Of a stretch of 64,000 nucleotides of DNA, positions 1 through 9,335 are shown one piece after another. The stretch comes from Gracilimonas sp. (lineage in GTDB: Bacteria > Bacteroidota > Rhodothermia > Balneolales > Balneolaceae), in contig NZ_JABURM010000005.1 in assembly GCF_014762685.1 (NCBI RefSeq), positions 1,736,001-1,800,000 of the forward strand, in the 5' to 3' direction. The notes beneath the pieces were generated by a model. The model saw nothing but the letters and a program-made list of their open reading frames with translations, was not told the origin of the DNA and did no database searches. Position 1 is the first letter of the stretch; each line of letters starts with the position of its first letter. The position numbers and the translations under genes were made by a program.

Positions 1-1422
1 TTGCTCCTGGATCAGCTAAAAACCATTAATGACGCTTCTTTATATAACAGTCCGTTGATCAAGGCCGCCAAGTTATCAGAAGAAGACTTAGTCGAAGAAA
101 AGCGCCTAAATAGAAGGTTGCAGTCACTTCGGAAAAAATATCTGAATGCCACTCAGGAAGAGCGTTTTGCAATAAAAATAGAAATCGATCGTACTTCCGC
201 TATGCGGGAACAAATTTTGGCCGAAGTAAATCTTAATAAAGAAAGGGATCTGCCTTCGGTTTGGGCCGTCCAAAGATCCATACAGTCAAATGAATTGGTC
301 TTACATTTTACGGAAGTTGGGACTCACTTATATGTCACACACTTAACCAGGGATGACACTAAAATTAATGTCTATGATTTCCCACAGGAAACACAAGAAA
401 AATTTAGCAGTATTGCAGATGATCTAGCCTCAGGAAATACAAATTTGAATCATTTGCATGAACTATATCGGTTCCTTGATTTAAGTCAAATTCCGGATGA
501 CATAAACATGATTTCGGTTATACCGGACAATTATTTGTACCGAATTCCTTTAGAAATATTACCTACCGAATCTCCGGATTCTCCTATCAGTTTTGGCAGC
601 ACACATTATTTAATTGAGGATTATTCTTTTCGGTATTTCACATCACTAAAAGAATTTGACGGTAATCAACGTACTTTTAATGCTTCAACTGAAAACGATT
701 TCAGTGGTTTTGGAATTTCTGACTTCAAAAACTTTAAAAACACAAATCTCCCGTCGCTTCCCTATGCTACTGTTGAAACCAGGAATATCAACTCAGTGCT
801 TACTTCATTTCAACAAAAAGAAATTTATAATGAAGGTAATGCAACTAAAGATGCTTTTAAGCGACAAGTTGGTTCTTCACGGCTAGTGCATGTAGCTACG
901 CACAGCGAGGTTTCAGAGCAAAATCCACTCTTTTCTACAATTTATCTGAAAAACTCCAACCCGGGCGATACCCTTGAGTCTGAACAAGCACTTTATGCAT
1001 ATGAATTGTTTGATACGCCACTCAACAGTGAGTTCATTATGCTGAATTCATGCAGTTCAGGATCCGGAAATTATATTCAGGGCAGTGGCGTAATGGGTAT
1101 CAGTCGTGCTTTAAGATATGCAGGAGCCAAAAGCCTTGCACTGAATTTATGGTCCGTCAATGATAAAGTAGCTTCTGAATTTGCTACAGATTTTTACGGT
1201 TATTTAAATGAGGGGGTCACTAAGAGTGAAGCCATCAGAAAAGCGAAGCTAAATCAACTTAAAAGGTCTAATGCCAACCCTCATTTTTGGGGAGCTTATA
1301 TGATGATTGGCAATCCTTCTCCTATCACACGGTCATCTGAAAATGCGTTTCTGCTATTTTCTTTATTGGCCGCATCAATATTATTTAGCGGATATACCAC
1401 CTATCAAAAAGCTGCTGCATAG
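1..1422 (+). CDS. CHAT-domain (caspase-like) membrane protein, 5' end outside window
   Basis: The reading frame is open from the first base, so the TTG at position 1 is probably an internal codon and the N-terminus lies upstream. The visible 473 residues start with a charged helical stretch (about 20-85) and continue into a CHAT domain (about 90-440). The caspase-type dyad is visible as His301 in VHVATHSE and Cys351 in LNSCSSG, 50 residues apart as in the family. The C-terminal 20 residues form one hydrophobic membrane segment (FLLFSLLAASILFSG). CHAT proteins of this group normally carry TPR repeats before the CHAT domain, which would be in the missing part. The convergent neighbour is a membrane TPR protein. 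Substrate unknown; a peptidase role is inferred from the dyad. Confidence 0.8.
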   Translation: MLLDQLKTINDASLYNSPLIKAAKLSEEDLVEEKRLNRRLQSLRKKYLNATQEERFAIKIEIDRTSAMREQILAEVNLNKERDLPSVWAVQRSIQSNELVLHFTEVGTHLYVTHLTRDDTKINVYDFPQETQEKFSSIADDLASGNTNLNHLHELYRFLDLSQIPDDINMISVIPDNYLYRIPLEILPTESPDSPISFGSTHYLIEDYSFRYFTSLKEFDGNQRTFNASTENDFSGFGISDFKNFKNTNLPSLPYATVETRNINSVLTSFQQKEIYNEGNATKDAFKRQVGSSRLVHVATHSEVSEQNPLFSTIYLKNSNPGDTLESEQALYAYELFDTPLNSEFIMLNSCSSGSGNYIQGSGVMGISRALRYAGAKSLALNLWSVNDKVASEFATDFYGYLNEGVTKSEAIRKAKLNQLKRSNANPHFWGAYMMIGNPSPITRSSENAFLLFSLLAASILFSGYTTYQKAAA

Positions 1423-1440
1423 GCCGCAGGGAGCTAAATA

Positions 1441-2187
1441 TTACCGGCTAACCACACTGGCAAGTGCATCAACATAGGTCTTAGCTACCCGACTGTAAGC
1501 ACCGTTCAACTCATAAGCTTTTTGGAAAGCTTCCTCTGCTTCATCAAGACGGTCTAATTGGAAATAGGTATTACCTAAGAACCAATAGCCCTTCTCAAGA
1601 GTAAGAATCTCAATATCATTTTGAGCAATTACCATTTCGAAGCTCTCAATGGAAGAAGAATAATTTCCATTATTATATTGAATTGAACCCAGGCTTAATG
1701 CAATTTCTGCTGTTAGTTGTGGATCATCAGTATTTTCAAGTTCTGTCTCTAAAAGTGAAATTGCTTCTTCAACTTCACCGTCGGTTGCCAATCTAATAGC
1801 TTGCCGAATCACATCACTTGTTACTGTTTCTGAAACACCCCTTGCATCCCTCATGATTTCAAGTCCAATTTGATCAACCGGACTTACGGAAAGGTCGCCT
1901 GAAGTACTTATGTTCATTACGCCAATTACGCCGGCAATCAAGATAACTGCTGCCGCTGCGGCATACCGAACAACTTTTTGGAAGGAATAAATTTTAGCAG
2001 AAGGTTGTGCTGCTTTCTTATGATCAAGAATTGCCTTCACATTGGCTACACTTTTCATGTAATCCAAGTAATAGTCATCCTGAATTAATTCAGCCCATAA
2101 CTCATCTGCTTGCTCTGCATTTAACTTCCCATTTACATACAGATCAATTTTCCTCTCCAGCTCTTTATTTACTTTACTTTCTATCAT
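1441..2187 (-). CDS. Single-pass membrane protein with anti-sigma-like N-terminus and TPR repeats
   Basis: 248 residues. Residues 1-60 are a charged, cytoplasmic-looking segment (VNGKLNAEQADELWAEL) resembling the N-terminus of anti-sigma factors, but without the Cys/His zinc residues. One transmembrane helix follows (about 72-92, VVRYAAAAAVILIAGVIGVM). The C-terminal half, predicted outside the cytoplasm, holds about three TPR-like repeats (EIALSLGSIQYNNGNYSSSI, GYWFLGNTYFQLDRLDEAEEAF). It converges on the CHAT gene with 18 bp between stops. Sigma/anti-sigma/CHAT modules are known in bacteria, so a regulator of the CHAT protein is possible, but no sigma gene is visible here and the function is inferred. 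Confidence 0.65.
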   Translation of the reverse strand: MIESKVNKELERKIDLYVNGKLNAEQADELWAELIQDDYYLDYMKSVANVKAILDHKKAAQPSAKIYSFQKVVRYAAAAAVILIAGVIGVMNISTSGDLSVSPVDQIGLEIMRDARGVSETVTSDVIRQAIRLATDGEVEEAISLLETELENTDDPQLTAEIALSLGSIQYNNGNYSSSIESFEMVIAQNDIEILTLEKGYWFLGNTYFQLDRLDEAEEAFQKAYELNGAYSRVAKTYVDALASVVSR

Positions 2188-2467
2188 TTCTGTATTTATG
2201 ATTAAATATTACTAACTGATTTTTACCGTCATTGTTTAAACCCGCAGGTTTTCACCCATTTCTTTAGATACTAAATATATAATACTATACTATATCTATT
2301 AAATAAGAGTAAACACCACTGTATTTGTTACATTTTATTTGAATTTTTTTTCAAAATTATTTTTAGCGGGTTGATTTCTTATTATAAAGAGGATTCTAAA
2401 CACTGTAATGTTACAGGTTTTTCTTTTATGGAGAGTAAAATTAAACGATTCTAACCAACTTAACTAA

Positions 2468-3922
2468 ATGGCCTTTAACTATCGATTAATCATATTGATT
2501 GTTGTTTCTACATTTTTCGTTTCATGTACTCAAGAAAGCACTCTTAGTGGTAGTATAGATTATCTTGGGGATGCAGTTCTTATTCTTCAGGAAAAACCCG
2601 TCCATTACAAATATGCCCCTGTTTCAAATGATACCATACCGGTAACAGATGAGGGCACCTTTGATTTGTCCCTCTCTGTAGAACAACCAGAACTTAGAAC
2701 TCTTTATATTAATGATGCCTCCTATCCTGTTTACCTAACTCCCGGAAATAATCTTTCAATTACCATCACCCGTTCTGATTTTCCCAAAAACGTTCGGGTG
2801 GAAGGATATTCACAAGATTGGGATGAACGATATGACGCCTATTTGCGTGAAATTGAAGGGCTCGACTCCCAAATCCTTCAGGAAGTGGAGAAAATTAAGG
2901 TTGGAGAAGAAAACCAACTTACAAACCTAAGTAAACAAAAATATAAAATTGCTGAAAAGCATCTTAAAGAAACTCCTTTCAGAGACTATTACTTGCAAGC
3001 AATTGGAGAACATTTGGTTTTTAAAGTTCGGTCAATAGAATATAATGGGCGCAATTTCGACCATTTTGATACAGATTCTGCCCGGGCCAGCGTTTTCAAT
3101 GAAGCCAAAGAACTTGGTTTTTTCACCTTTGAATCTCTTAAAGCACAGCGTGCCGGCATCAGGGATTTCACTCATTATTACGCCCGTACATTTGGGATTT
3201 ACGATAGCGTAAAGGCCGACTATGAGATGGATTTATCCGAACATGACATCAAACGAATAGCATACAAGTCTTTAAATGAGAAGCGTCTGGAGGTTTTGGA
3301 ACATATAGAAGAAAGGGACGCATTGGCTCACGTACGGATGTATTTAGTGGCTGAACGAATTGGAGAACAGTCTTTGGAAATAGCCACACCAAGTTATGAG
3401 GACTATCTTGAAGAATTTTCAGATTATCCCAAATACACTGATTTTTTAACTTATTTCTATAATGAAATTAAATCTGTCTCCCCAGGCCAGCCGGCCGTTC
3501 CTTTTGCAATTCCCGATATTAATGGAGATATCCATACCATGGAAGATTATAGAGGCAAATTTGTATTGCTAGATTTTTGGGCCGGATGGTGCCAGCCGTG
3601 CCTGGAGGAGTTTCCGCACATGCGCGATATTTATGAACGTTACTCACGGGATGAACTTGAGATCGTAGCTATTTCAAACGAAGTGGACAGCCTGGTTTGG
3701 GTACAAGACATTAAGCGGTTTGATAATCCCTGGGTGCAGCTTTACAGCGGTGATGGTTTTCAGGAAAAGACCTTCACTGCTTATAAGGGTGGTGGAATTC
3801 CATTCTATATTTTAGTTGATCCGGATGGAAAGATCGCCCGTTATAATGATATTCGAGCCTCTTTTAATTTTACTACCGTATTTGACTCCCTCTTAACTGA
3901 ATACAAAAATTCACAAGAATAA
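2468..3922 (+). CDS. Thioredoxin-like (TlpA/AhpC-TSA) lipoprotein
   Basis: 484 residues with a lipoprotein signal (hydrophobic core 5-18, lipobox FVSC with Cys about 20), so membrane-anchored outside the cytoplasm. Residues 20-340 are a DUF4369-like beta region (LSGSIDYLGDAVLILQE) and a helical linker; the last 140 residues are a TlpA-type thioredoxin fold. The redox motif WCQPC (CxxC at 375-378) is intact, as is the later cis-Pro region GGIPFYILVDPDG. Such proteins reduce or isomerise disulfides in periplasmic proteins. The stop overlaps the start of the GH3 gene by one base (TAATG), implying translational coupling. Confidence 0.85.
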   Translation: MAFNYRLIILIVVSTFFVSCTQESTLSGSIDYLGDAVLILQEKPVHYKYAPVSNDTIPVTDEGTFDLSLSVEQPELRTLYINDASYPVYLTPGNNLSITITRSDFPKNVRVEGYSQDWDERYDAYLREIEGLDSQILQEVEKIKVGEENQLTNLSKQKYKIAEKHLKETPFRDYYLQAIGEHLVFKVRSIEYNGRNFDHFDTDSARASVFNEAKELGFFTFESLKAQRAGIRDFTHYYARTFGIYDSVKADYEMDLSEHDIKRIAYKSLNEKRLEVLEHIEERDALAHVRMYLVAERIGEQSLEIATPSYEDYLEEFSDYPKYTDFLTYFYNEIKSVSPGQPAVPFAIPDINGDIHTMEDYRGKFVLLDFWAGWCQPCLEEFPHMRDIYERYSRDELEIVAISNEVDSLVWVQDIKRFDNPWVQLYSGDGFQEKTFTAYKGGGIPFYILVDPDGKIARYNDIRASFNFTTVFDSLLTEYKNSQE

Positions 3923-5058
3923 TGCTTCGATTTTTACTTGCTTTACTATTAATACCCGGTATAGTTAGCTGCCAGGATTCAAAGCCTGAACCTCAAGAGA
4001 TCATAGATTCCCAACGCCTTGGGCAAATGATCGTAATTGGATTCCGAGGCACCGAGCTTTCAGAAGAAAGCACGATCTACAAAGACCTTTCTGAGCGAAA
4101 TATTTCCGGTGTGGTTTTATTTGACCGGGATGTTATTACCGGGAACCGAAGTCGCAACATTGAAAGCCCGTCTCAGCTCATGCAGCTTACCAACAGTATT
4201 ATTGCATCCGCTCCCACTTCTCCCATCATAGCCGTAGACCAGGAAGGCGGATTGGTAAGCCGACTGAAACAAAGCAAAGGATTCCCAAAGTCTGTCTCAG
4301 CTGAGTATTTAGGAGAGCTGGATAACGAAGATTCAACCCGGCATTACTCCCGGCAGATGGCTCAGGAATTTATGGTGGTGAGTACCAATACCAACTTCGC
4401 CCCCGTTGTAGATGTCAACACTAATCCCGAAAATCCCGTAATCGGAAAACTGGAACGCAGCTTTTCATCCGATCCTGAAAAAGTAGCTGAACATGCCGGA
4501 TATGTTATTGATGAATACAGCAATGAGGGGATTCTAACGGTACTAAAACACTTTCCGGGACATGGAAGCTCTACTTCCGACAGCCACCTTGGCTTTACTG
4601 ATGTAACTGATACCTGGAATGAATCTGAACTCATTCCTTATAAAAAGCTTTTTTCCGAAAAAGAGATTCATGCGGTGATGACCGCTCACATCTTCAACGC
4701 TAACATCGATTCCCTGTGGCCGGCTACCTTATCCGATAAAACGATAAATGGTTTACTCAGAGACTCACTGGGGTTTGAAGGCGTTGTGTTTTCCGATGAT
4801 ATGCAAATGGCTGCCATTCGGGCTGAATACGGATTAGAAACAGCCATCGAAAAAGCCATTAATGCCGGTGTCGATATTCTGATTTTTGGAAATAACCTGG
4901 TGTATGAAGAGGATATCGCAGAACGAGCCATCAACATTATTCAAAAGTTACTGGAAGAAGGAAGGATCGAAAAAGAAACCGTAGAAGCATCACTCGCCCG
5001 AATTGATAAGCTGAAAGAAGAGGTGATCGCTCCCCTTTGTACCTGCATGGATTTTTAG
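3922..5058 (+). CDS. Glycoside hydrolase family 3 lipoprotein, probable beta-N-acetylhexosaminidase
   Basis: 378 residues with a lipoprotein signal (MLRFLLALLLIPGIVSC, Cys17). The GH3 (beta/alpha)8 domain covers the rest. The NagZ-type signature KHFPGHG lies near residue 209, followed by SDSHLGF with the general acid/base His/Asp pair used by NagZ enzymes. The nucleophile Asp is in VVFSDDMQM (about 292). The single-domain length agrees with NagZ-like enzymes rather than with larger beta-glucosidases. As a lipoprotein it would act outside the cytoplasm, unlike E. coli NagZ, so muropeptide or chitin-derived sugars are both possible substrates. It is coupled to the upstream thioredoxin gene and ends 4 bp before the HD gene. 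Confidence 0.85.
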   Translation: MLRFLLALLLIPGIVSCQDSKPEPQEIIDSQRLGQMIVIGFRGTELSEESTIYKDLSERNISGVVLFDRDVITGNRSRNIESPSQLMQLTNSIIASAPTSPIIAVDQEGGLVSRLKQSKGFPKSVSAEYLGELDNEDSTRHYSRQMAQEFMVVSTNTNFAPVVDVNTNPENPVIGKLERSFSSDPEKVAEHAGYVIDEYSNEGILTVLKHFPGHGSSTSDSHLGFTDVTDTWNESELIPYKKLFSEKEIHAVMTAHIFNANIDSLWPATLSDKTINGLLRDSLGFEGVVFSDDMQMAAIRAEYGLETAIEKAINAGVDILIFGNNLVYEEDIAERAINIIQKLLEEGRIEKETVEASLARIDKLKEEVIAPLCTCMDF

Positions 5059-5062
5059 GCAG

Positions 5063-5722
5063 ATGAATCAAACAGATATTCTTTCAAAAACTGAAGAATA
5101 TGTTCGTGAAACATTGGAAGGAGAAGGCAGCGGACATGATTGGTGGCATATTCACCGTGTCCGAAATACAGCACTGAAACTTGGTAATGAAGAAAACGCC
5201 AACCTTTTTGTTGTAGAACTAGCGGCTCTCCTCCACGATATTGCCGATCATAAATTTCATGATGGAGATGAAGAAATCGGATCTGCAACCGCTCGAAAAT
5301 GGCTCCAAGGACTAAATGCAGAAAAACACATTATTGATCATGTATGTGACATTATACGTGATGTGTCTTTTAAAGGAGCGAAAGTTGAAACTCCCATGAA
5401 ATCTATTGAGGGAAAAGTTGTGCAAGATGCCGACCGGCTGGATGCCATAGGCGCTATTGGCATCGCCAGGGCTTTTGCGTACGGCGGGCACAAAGGACGC
5501 GAACTCCATAACCCAGATATCAAACCGGAAAGTCACGCCTCATTTGAGTCTTACAAGAAAAATAGCGGACCAACCATCAACCATTTCTACGAAAAACTGT
5601 TTTTGCTTAAAGATCGTATGAATACTAAATCCGGACGCAAACTGGCTCAGGAACGCCACCAATTTATGCAAGAATTTGTAGCTCGCTTTTTAGATGAATG
5701 GGATGGAAGTGTTGAATTATGA
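5063..5722 (+). CDS. HD-domain phosphohydrolase
   Basis: 219 residues, cytoplasmic. The HD metal-binding residues are visible: His in GHDWWHIHRVR (about 25-33), the HD pair in ALLHDIADH (about 57-61) and a later Asp in VVQDADRLDAIGAIG (about 118-128). This arrangement matches the YedJ-type HD family, whose substrate is not settled. It follows the GH3 gene after 4 bp and is probably the last gene of a three-gene operon. Its stop codon lies inside the left arm of a palindromic repeat. Confidence 0.85.
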   Translation: MNQTDILSKTEEYVRETLEGEGSGHDWWHIHRVRNTALKLGNEENANLFVVELAALLHDIADHKFHDGDEEIGSATARKWLQGLNAEKHIIDHVCDIIRDVSFKGAKVETPMKSIEGKVVQDADRLDAIGAIGIARAFAYGGHKGRELHNPDIKPESHASFESYKKNSGPTINHFYEKLFLLKDRMNTKSGRKLAQERHQFMQEFVARFLDEWDGSVEL

Positions 5723-5770
5723 ATGCTAAATGTTGAATTAGATCTATTTAGAATTCAACATTTAGCATTC
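5721..5770. repeat. Perfect 19-bp inverted repeat between convergent genes
   Basis: Arms at 5721-5739 and 5752-5770 are perfect reverse complements with a 12-base spacer. The sequence is AT-rich with no uridine tract, so it is not a classic intrinsic terminator. It starts within the stop codon of the HD gene and ends 8 bp before the stop of the S9 peptidase gene. The core TTGAATG/TGCTAAAT resembles the element at 29130-29166, which suggests a dispersed palindromic family. Confidence 0.75.
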
Positions 5771-5777
5771 AACATTT

Positions 5778-8534
5778 CTAATTTCCCCGATATTCTTCTC
5801 CCTTAATGATCCATTTTGGTTCACCTTCGCCCTTCAGGTAGTAATCAAAATACTCTTTCATGCGAATGGCATAATCGAGGCGGTTTTCTATTTTTTGAGG
5901 ATGATGCGGCTCATTATGATACTGCAGGAAGATCACATCTTTGTTGTAGCGACGCATGGCCAGGTACATCTCAATACTTTGCTCCCAGGGCACCGCACCG
6001 TCGTCATCACCGTGCATGATCAGCATCGGTGTGGTAATCTTGTCCGCATAGAAGACCGGTGAATTTTCGATGTAGGCAAGCGGGGCCTCAATCAGTGTTT
6101 TACCGATTCGACTTTGCGTTTTTTCATACTGAAATTGACGGGCCATCCCGGATCCCCAGCGAATTCCACTGTACGCACTCGTCATATTACTGACGGGGGC
6201 ACCAGAAACCGCCGCATCAAAAATATCGGTTTGGGTAACCATAAATGCGGTTTGGTAGCCACTCCATGAATGCCCGTGCAAACCAAGTTTATCCTCATCC
6301 GCTATCCCCATTTCAACCAGCTTCTGAATTCCGGGAACCAAACTCTTAGTAGCTGCAAACCCTGGCCGACCAACTTCAAAGCGAATATCCGGAAGGAATA
6401 CCACATATTCATCACTTACATATTGGGCAAACACCGGGCGGTGATTGGTCTTCGGCTCATTGAAATCATGCAACCGATCAGTAAAAAACCGATAGTAATA
6501 AGTCATGATCGGATATCTTTTATTCGGGTCGTAATTATCCGGTTTAATGACCACACCCTGAATAAACTTGCCATCCAAACTCAGCCAGTCAACGAGTTCT
6601 GCTTTTCCCCAATTCCATTTTTCATGAAGATCATCATGTAGATTGGTTAGCTTGTTTGTGCGGTTAAATTTCCAATTATTAGCTACCCAAATATTTGGGA
6701 ATTCGTCGTAAGCTTCTCTTTTATACAGAATGGTATTTGCATCCTCCGCTTTTTCCACGAAAGTGAATTTCTTGTCTTCTTCAAGCAGACGATTGATACC
6801 AGATCGATTTGTCTTGGCTGCGTAGAACCCAAAATTTTTATTGAGATCGTGATAGGAAGTCAAGAGCAAATCTTCATTATTTTCAAATGCTTCATCCCGG
6901 TCTTTATTCATCCTTTCGATTCTGAAAATTCGGTTTTCCTCCCGTCCTTTACCCTCGGTTATATTTCTGGAATTTCCGTTAGAAGTATCGAATCGCCAGA
7001 TGTCGTATTTATCATAGATCATCACAGCGGCATCTTTTTCAATCCATCCGGCTACACCATATCCCGGCACATCCGATGGGTAGTCATGATCTTCGTCATA
7101 GAATGGCACATCTATTTCTGCGGTAAGATTTTTAGATTCTAAAGATTGCGTATCCATCAGATACCACTGTTTATCCTGATAATAAGCCGCGAATTTTCCT
7201 TCCGGCGACAGATTCACCCATCCGCCAAAGTGCTCCAAAAATTGTTCTCGCTCCCCGGTATTCAGATCTACCGTATAATAATCACGATAGGTGCCGTCCC
7301 AAGTACGTTCTTTCATGTATGGAGTATCATCGCTTCCCAAAACCAAATCAGGATTGTGTGCGATACTTACATCCGGTATGTTATGATCAGCCAGCTGTAC
7401 CCACTCGTTTCTATCGAGATGATACACAGCGGTATAAAGATGGTTTTTCCGGGAATTCCATGTATTCTTTTCATGTGTTTTAATGAGGGGATCATCTCCA
7501 TGCCAAATATCGAGTCCGCGGTCATCCGTAATTTCTTCCACATCATAAATATCAATTTCTTCTTCAGAATCTTCCTCATCCTCCTCTTTTTTACTATCTA
7601 AAGCTGCCATTTCAGCATCCATAAAGCCAAAGAATAGACGGTTGCCATCATTTGTGAACGTAAGGCGATTATTAGACCGAAGCACAAAACCGTCATTGCT
7701 TTCTCCTTGTTCAATCAGCGTTTGCAAATTCGAATCAGAGGCTGACCATAAATGCAGGGAGGCATCACTTTCCACATATGAAGTATCGAGTGTGGCTTTG
7801 GTAAAGGCCAGATTTTGAGGCTCATGGTCCCAAGTCAGATTTGCATAAAACCCGTTTTCCGCCGTATTGATTTCTTTTGATTCCCAGGCACCTAAATCAA
7901 AAATATATGCTCCGTTTTCAGCTCCTGAAGTATCTACAACAGAATATGCCAGGTATTGAGAGAGACTGTCAAAAGCCATTTCCCGTACAAAAGGCAACTG
8001 AAACTGATCTCCCGAATCCAGATTCTGAAGCACTAACTCTCTACCGAGTTTATCGTTTTTCGATTTCAGATCTTCAACTCCCTTGCTTTGCATATGATGT
8101 ACTGCCAGCCATTTTCCATTCTCCGAAAAAGAAAATGATTGCACGCTGTCAAATTCTGTCACTTCCCCATCATTGGTAGATAAAAGCAACAAGCCCTGTT
8201 TAGGCTTATCTTTTTCAGCTTTCAGCTCTTCAGCTAATTTTACTTTTCGAAAAGCCGCTACCCATGCTCCATTCGAGGTGATCTTTGGACTGGCCCCCAG
8301 TTTCATGGAAAAAGTCTGTCGACCGTTGGTACTTTTTACTTCCACTTTACCGTCACCGCGGTCAGGCCAAATTTCATAAGCGGCCCAATTCCCGTTGTCA
8401 GAAAGTTCGATGGAACCGATGTCCTCAAATTTCATCACGTCCTCGAAACTCAAAACACCCTGCCCCGTAGTTAATACCGGACATATAAACAGCCCGATGA
8501 TCAAAAGAAAAAACCGATTTTTTAATGAATGCAT
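5778..8534 (-). CDS. Exported S9-family (prolyl oligopeptidase-like) serine peptidase
   Basis: I chose the ATG at 8534 (918 residues) because it starts directly on a signal peptide (MHSLKNRFFLLIIGLFICPVL); the in-frame ATG 33 bp upstream would put 11 odd residues before it. The first 600 residues form a beta-propeller-like region with WD/PD40-type repeats, containing an acidic insert (KKEEDEEDSEEEID). The last 260 are an alpha/beta hydrolase: nucleophile in GHSWSGYQ (GxSxG), acid in HGDDDGAVPW and His in NEPHHPQ. The family cleaves oligopeptides after various residues, here probably in the periplasm for peptide nutrition. It is transcribed alone. Confidence 0.9.
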   Translation of the reverse strand: MHSLKNRFFLLIIGLFICPVLTTGQGVLSFEDVMKFEDIGSIELSDNGNWAAYEIWPDRGDGKVEVKSTNGRQTFSMKLGASPKITSNGAWVAAFRKVKLAEELKAEKDKPKQGLLLLSTNDGEVTEFDSVQSFSFSENGKWLAVHHMQSKGVEDLKSKNDKLGRELVLQNLDSGDQFQLPFVREMAFDSLSQYLAYSVVDTSGAENGAYIFDLGAWESKEINTAENGFYANLTWDHEPQNLAFTKATLDTSYVESDASLHLWSASDSNLQTLIEQGESNDGFVLRSNNRLTFTNDGNRLFFGFMDAEMAALDSKKEEDEEDSEEEIDIYDVEEITDDRGLDIWHGDDPLIKTHEKNTWNSRKNHLYTAVYHLDRNEWVQLADHNIPDVSIAHNPDLVLGSDDTPYMKERTWDGTYRDYYTVDLNTGEREQFLEHFGGWVNLSPEGKFAAYYQDKQWYLMDTQSLESKNLTAEIDVPFYDEDHDYPSDVPGYGVAGWIEKDAAVMIYDKYDIWRFDTSNGNSRNITEGKGREENRIFRIERMNKDRDEAFENNEDLLLTSYHDLNKNFGFYAAKTNRSGINRLLEEDKKFTFVEKAEDANTILYKREAYDEFPNIWVANNWKFNRTNKLTNLHDDLHEKWNWGKAELVDWLSLDGKFIQGVVIKPDNYDPNKRYPIMTYYYRFFTDRLHDFNEPKTNHRPVFAQYVSDEYVVFLPDIRFEVGRPGFAATKSLVPGIQKLVEMGIADEDKLGLHGHSWSGYQTAFMVTQTDIFDAAVSGAPVSNMTSAYSGIRWGSGMARQFQYEKTQSRIGKTLIEAPLAYIENSPVFYADKITTPMLIMHGDDDGAVPWEQSIEMYLAMRRYNKDVIFLQYHNEPHHPQKIENRLDYAIRMKEYFDYYLKGEGEPKWIIKGEEYRGN

Positions 8535-8646
8535 GAATCTAAAATTTATTTTAATGTGGTAACCCAAATAAAACGTATTCAGGCGTTACATCAAATTTTT
8601 GATCACTTTCTTTAGAAATATTTTACTTTCAGAGTAAAGCATCGTT

Positions 8647-9219
8647 ATGGCACACACAGAATATACCTATGACTACTTGATTCAAGCATTTCAGCAAGCC
8701 AAAGCCACTGCTGAAAATCTGACTTCAGACTTAGATGAGGAAGTGTTTCTGCGCCGACCGGCGAAAGATAAATGGTGTATTGGAGAAATATTGAGCCATT
8801 TAGTGCAGACAGGGCGTGAGTATTTGCCGCAAATTAAAAAAGGCCTGAATAAACCGGACTTTGAGTTAAAAAAAGGCGCCGATCCTTTCATTCCCGGTTT
8901 TTTATTTCGATGGTTCATTCATCAGGTAAGCCCCGAGAATAAAAAAAAGCTCCCTACAGTGAAATCATTTCAACCCGAGCAAACTACTAGTATTGACCGG
9001 CACAAAGTGCTCCAGGATTTTCTTCAACTTCAGAATGAATTCATCATTATACTAAAAAAGTCTAAACTGGAAGGACTTGATTTGGGACGCATCAAAACCC
9101 GAAATCCTGTCATAAAATTTGTACCTATGTCACTAATCGCCTGTTTTGGAATTACCGAGGCGCATCAACGTCGGCATTTTGAGCAGATGAGAGACTTGAA
9201 AAAAAGGTTTTCTAAGTAA
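8647..9219 (+). CDS. DinB-like (DinB_2) four-helix protein
   Basis: 190 residues, cytoplasmic. The DinB/YfiT-type metal site is suggested by His in GEILSHLVQTG (about 58) and the pair in EAHQRRHFEQM near the C-terminus (about 177-181). The family is named for a damage-inducible Bacillus gene, but many members are thiol transferases; the reaction here is unknown. It lies 117 bp upstream of umuD in the same direction, with a candidate operator between them, so it is probably not in the umuDC transcript. Confidence 0.8.
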   Translation: MAHTEYTYDYLIQAFQQAKATAENLTSDLDEEVFLRRPAKDKWCIGEILSHLVQTGREYLPQIKKGLNKPDFELKKGADPFIPGFLFRWFIHQVSPENKKKLPTVKSFQPEQTTSIDRHKVLQDFLQLQNEFIIILKKSKLEGLDLGRIKTRNPVIKFVPMSLIACFGITEAHQRRHFEQMRDLKKRFSK

Positions 9220-9276
9220 CATATATCCTACTCCTGCAAAATCCTCTCTTAATTTTTGAGATTATTGTTTACTCTC

Positions 9277-9301
9277 TGTATAAATACACATATTTTATAC
9301 A
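9277..9301 (+). promoter_or_regulatory. Candidate operator upstream of umuDC
   Basis: TGTATAAA (9277-9284) and TTTATACA (9294-9301) are perfect inverted 8-mers with a 9-base spacer. They lie 34 bp before the umuD start, in the only non-coding DNA before the operon. The size and symmetry suit a dimeric repressor such as a LexA-type protein. No LexA consensus for this group is known to me, so the regulator is inferred. Confidence 0.4.
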
Positions 9302-9335
9302 TATAATTTACAGTGGCATCAGTATTGAGGTTATT

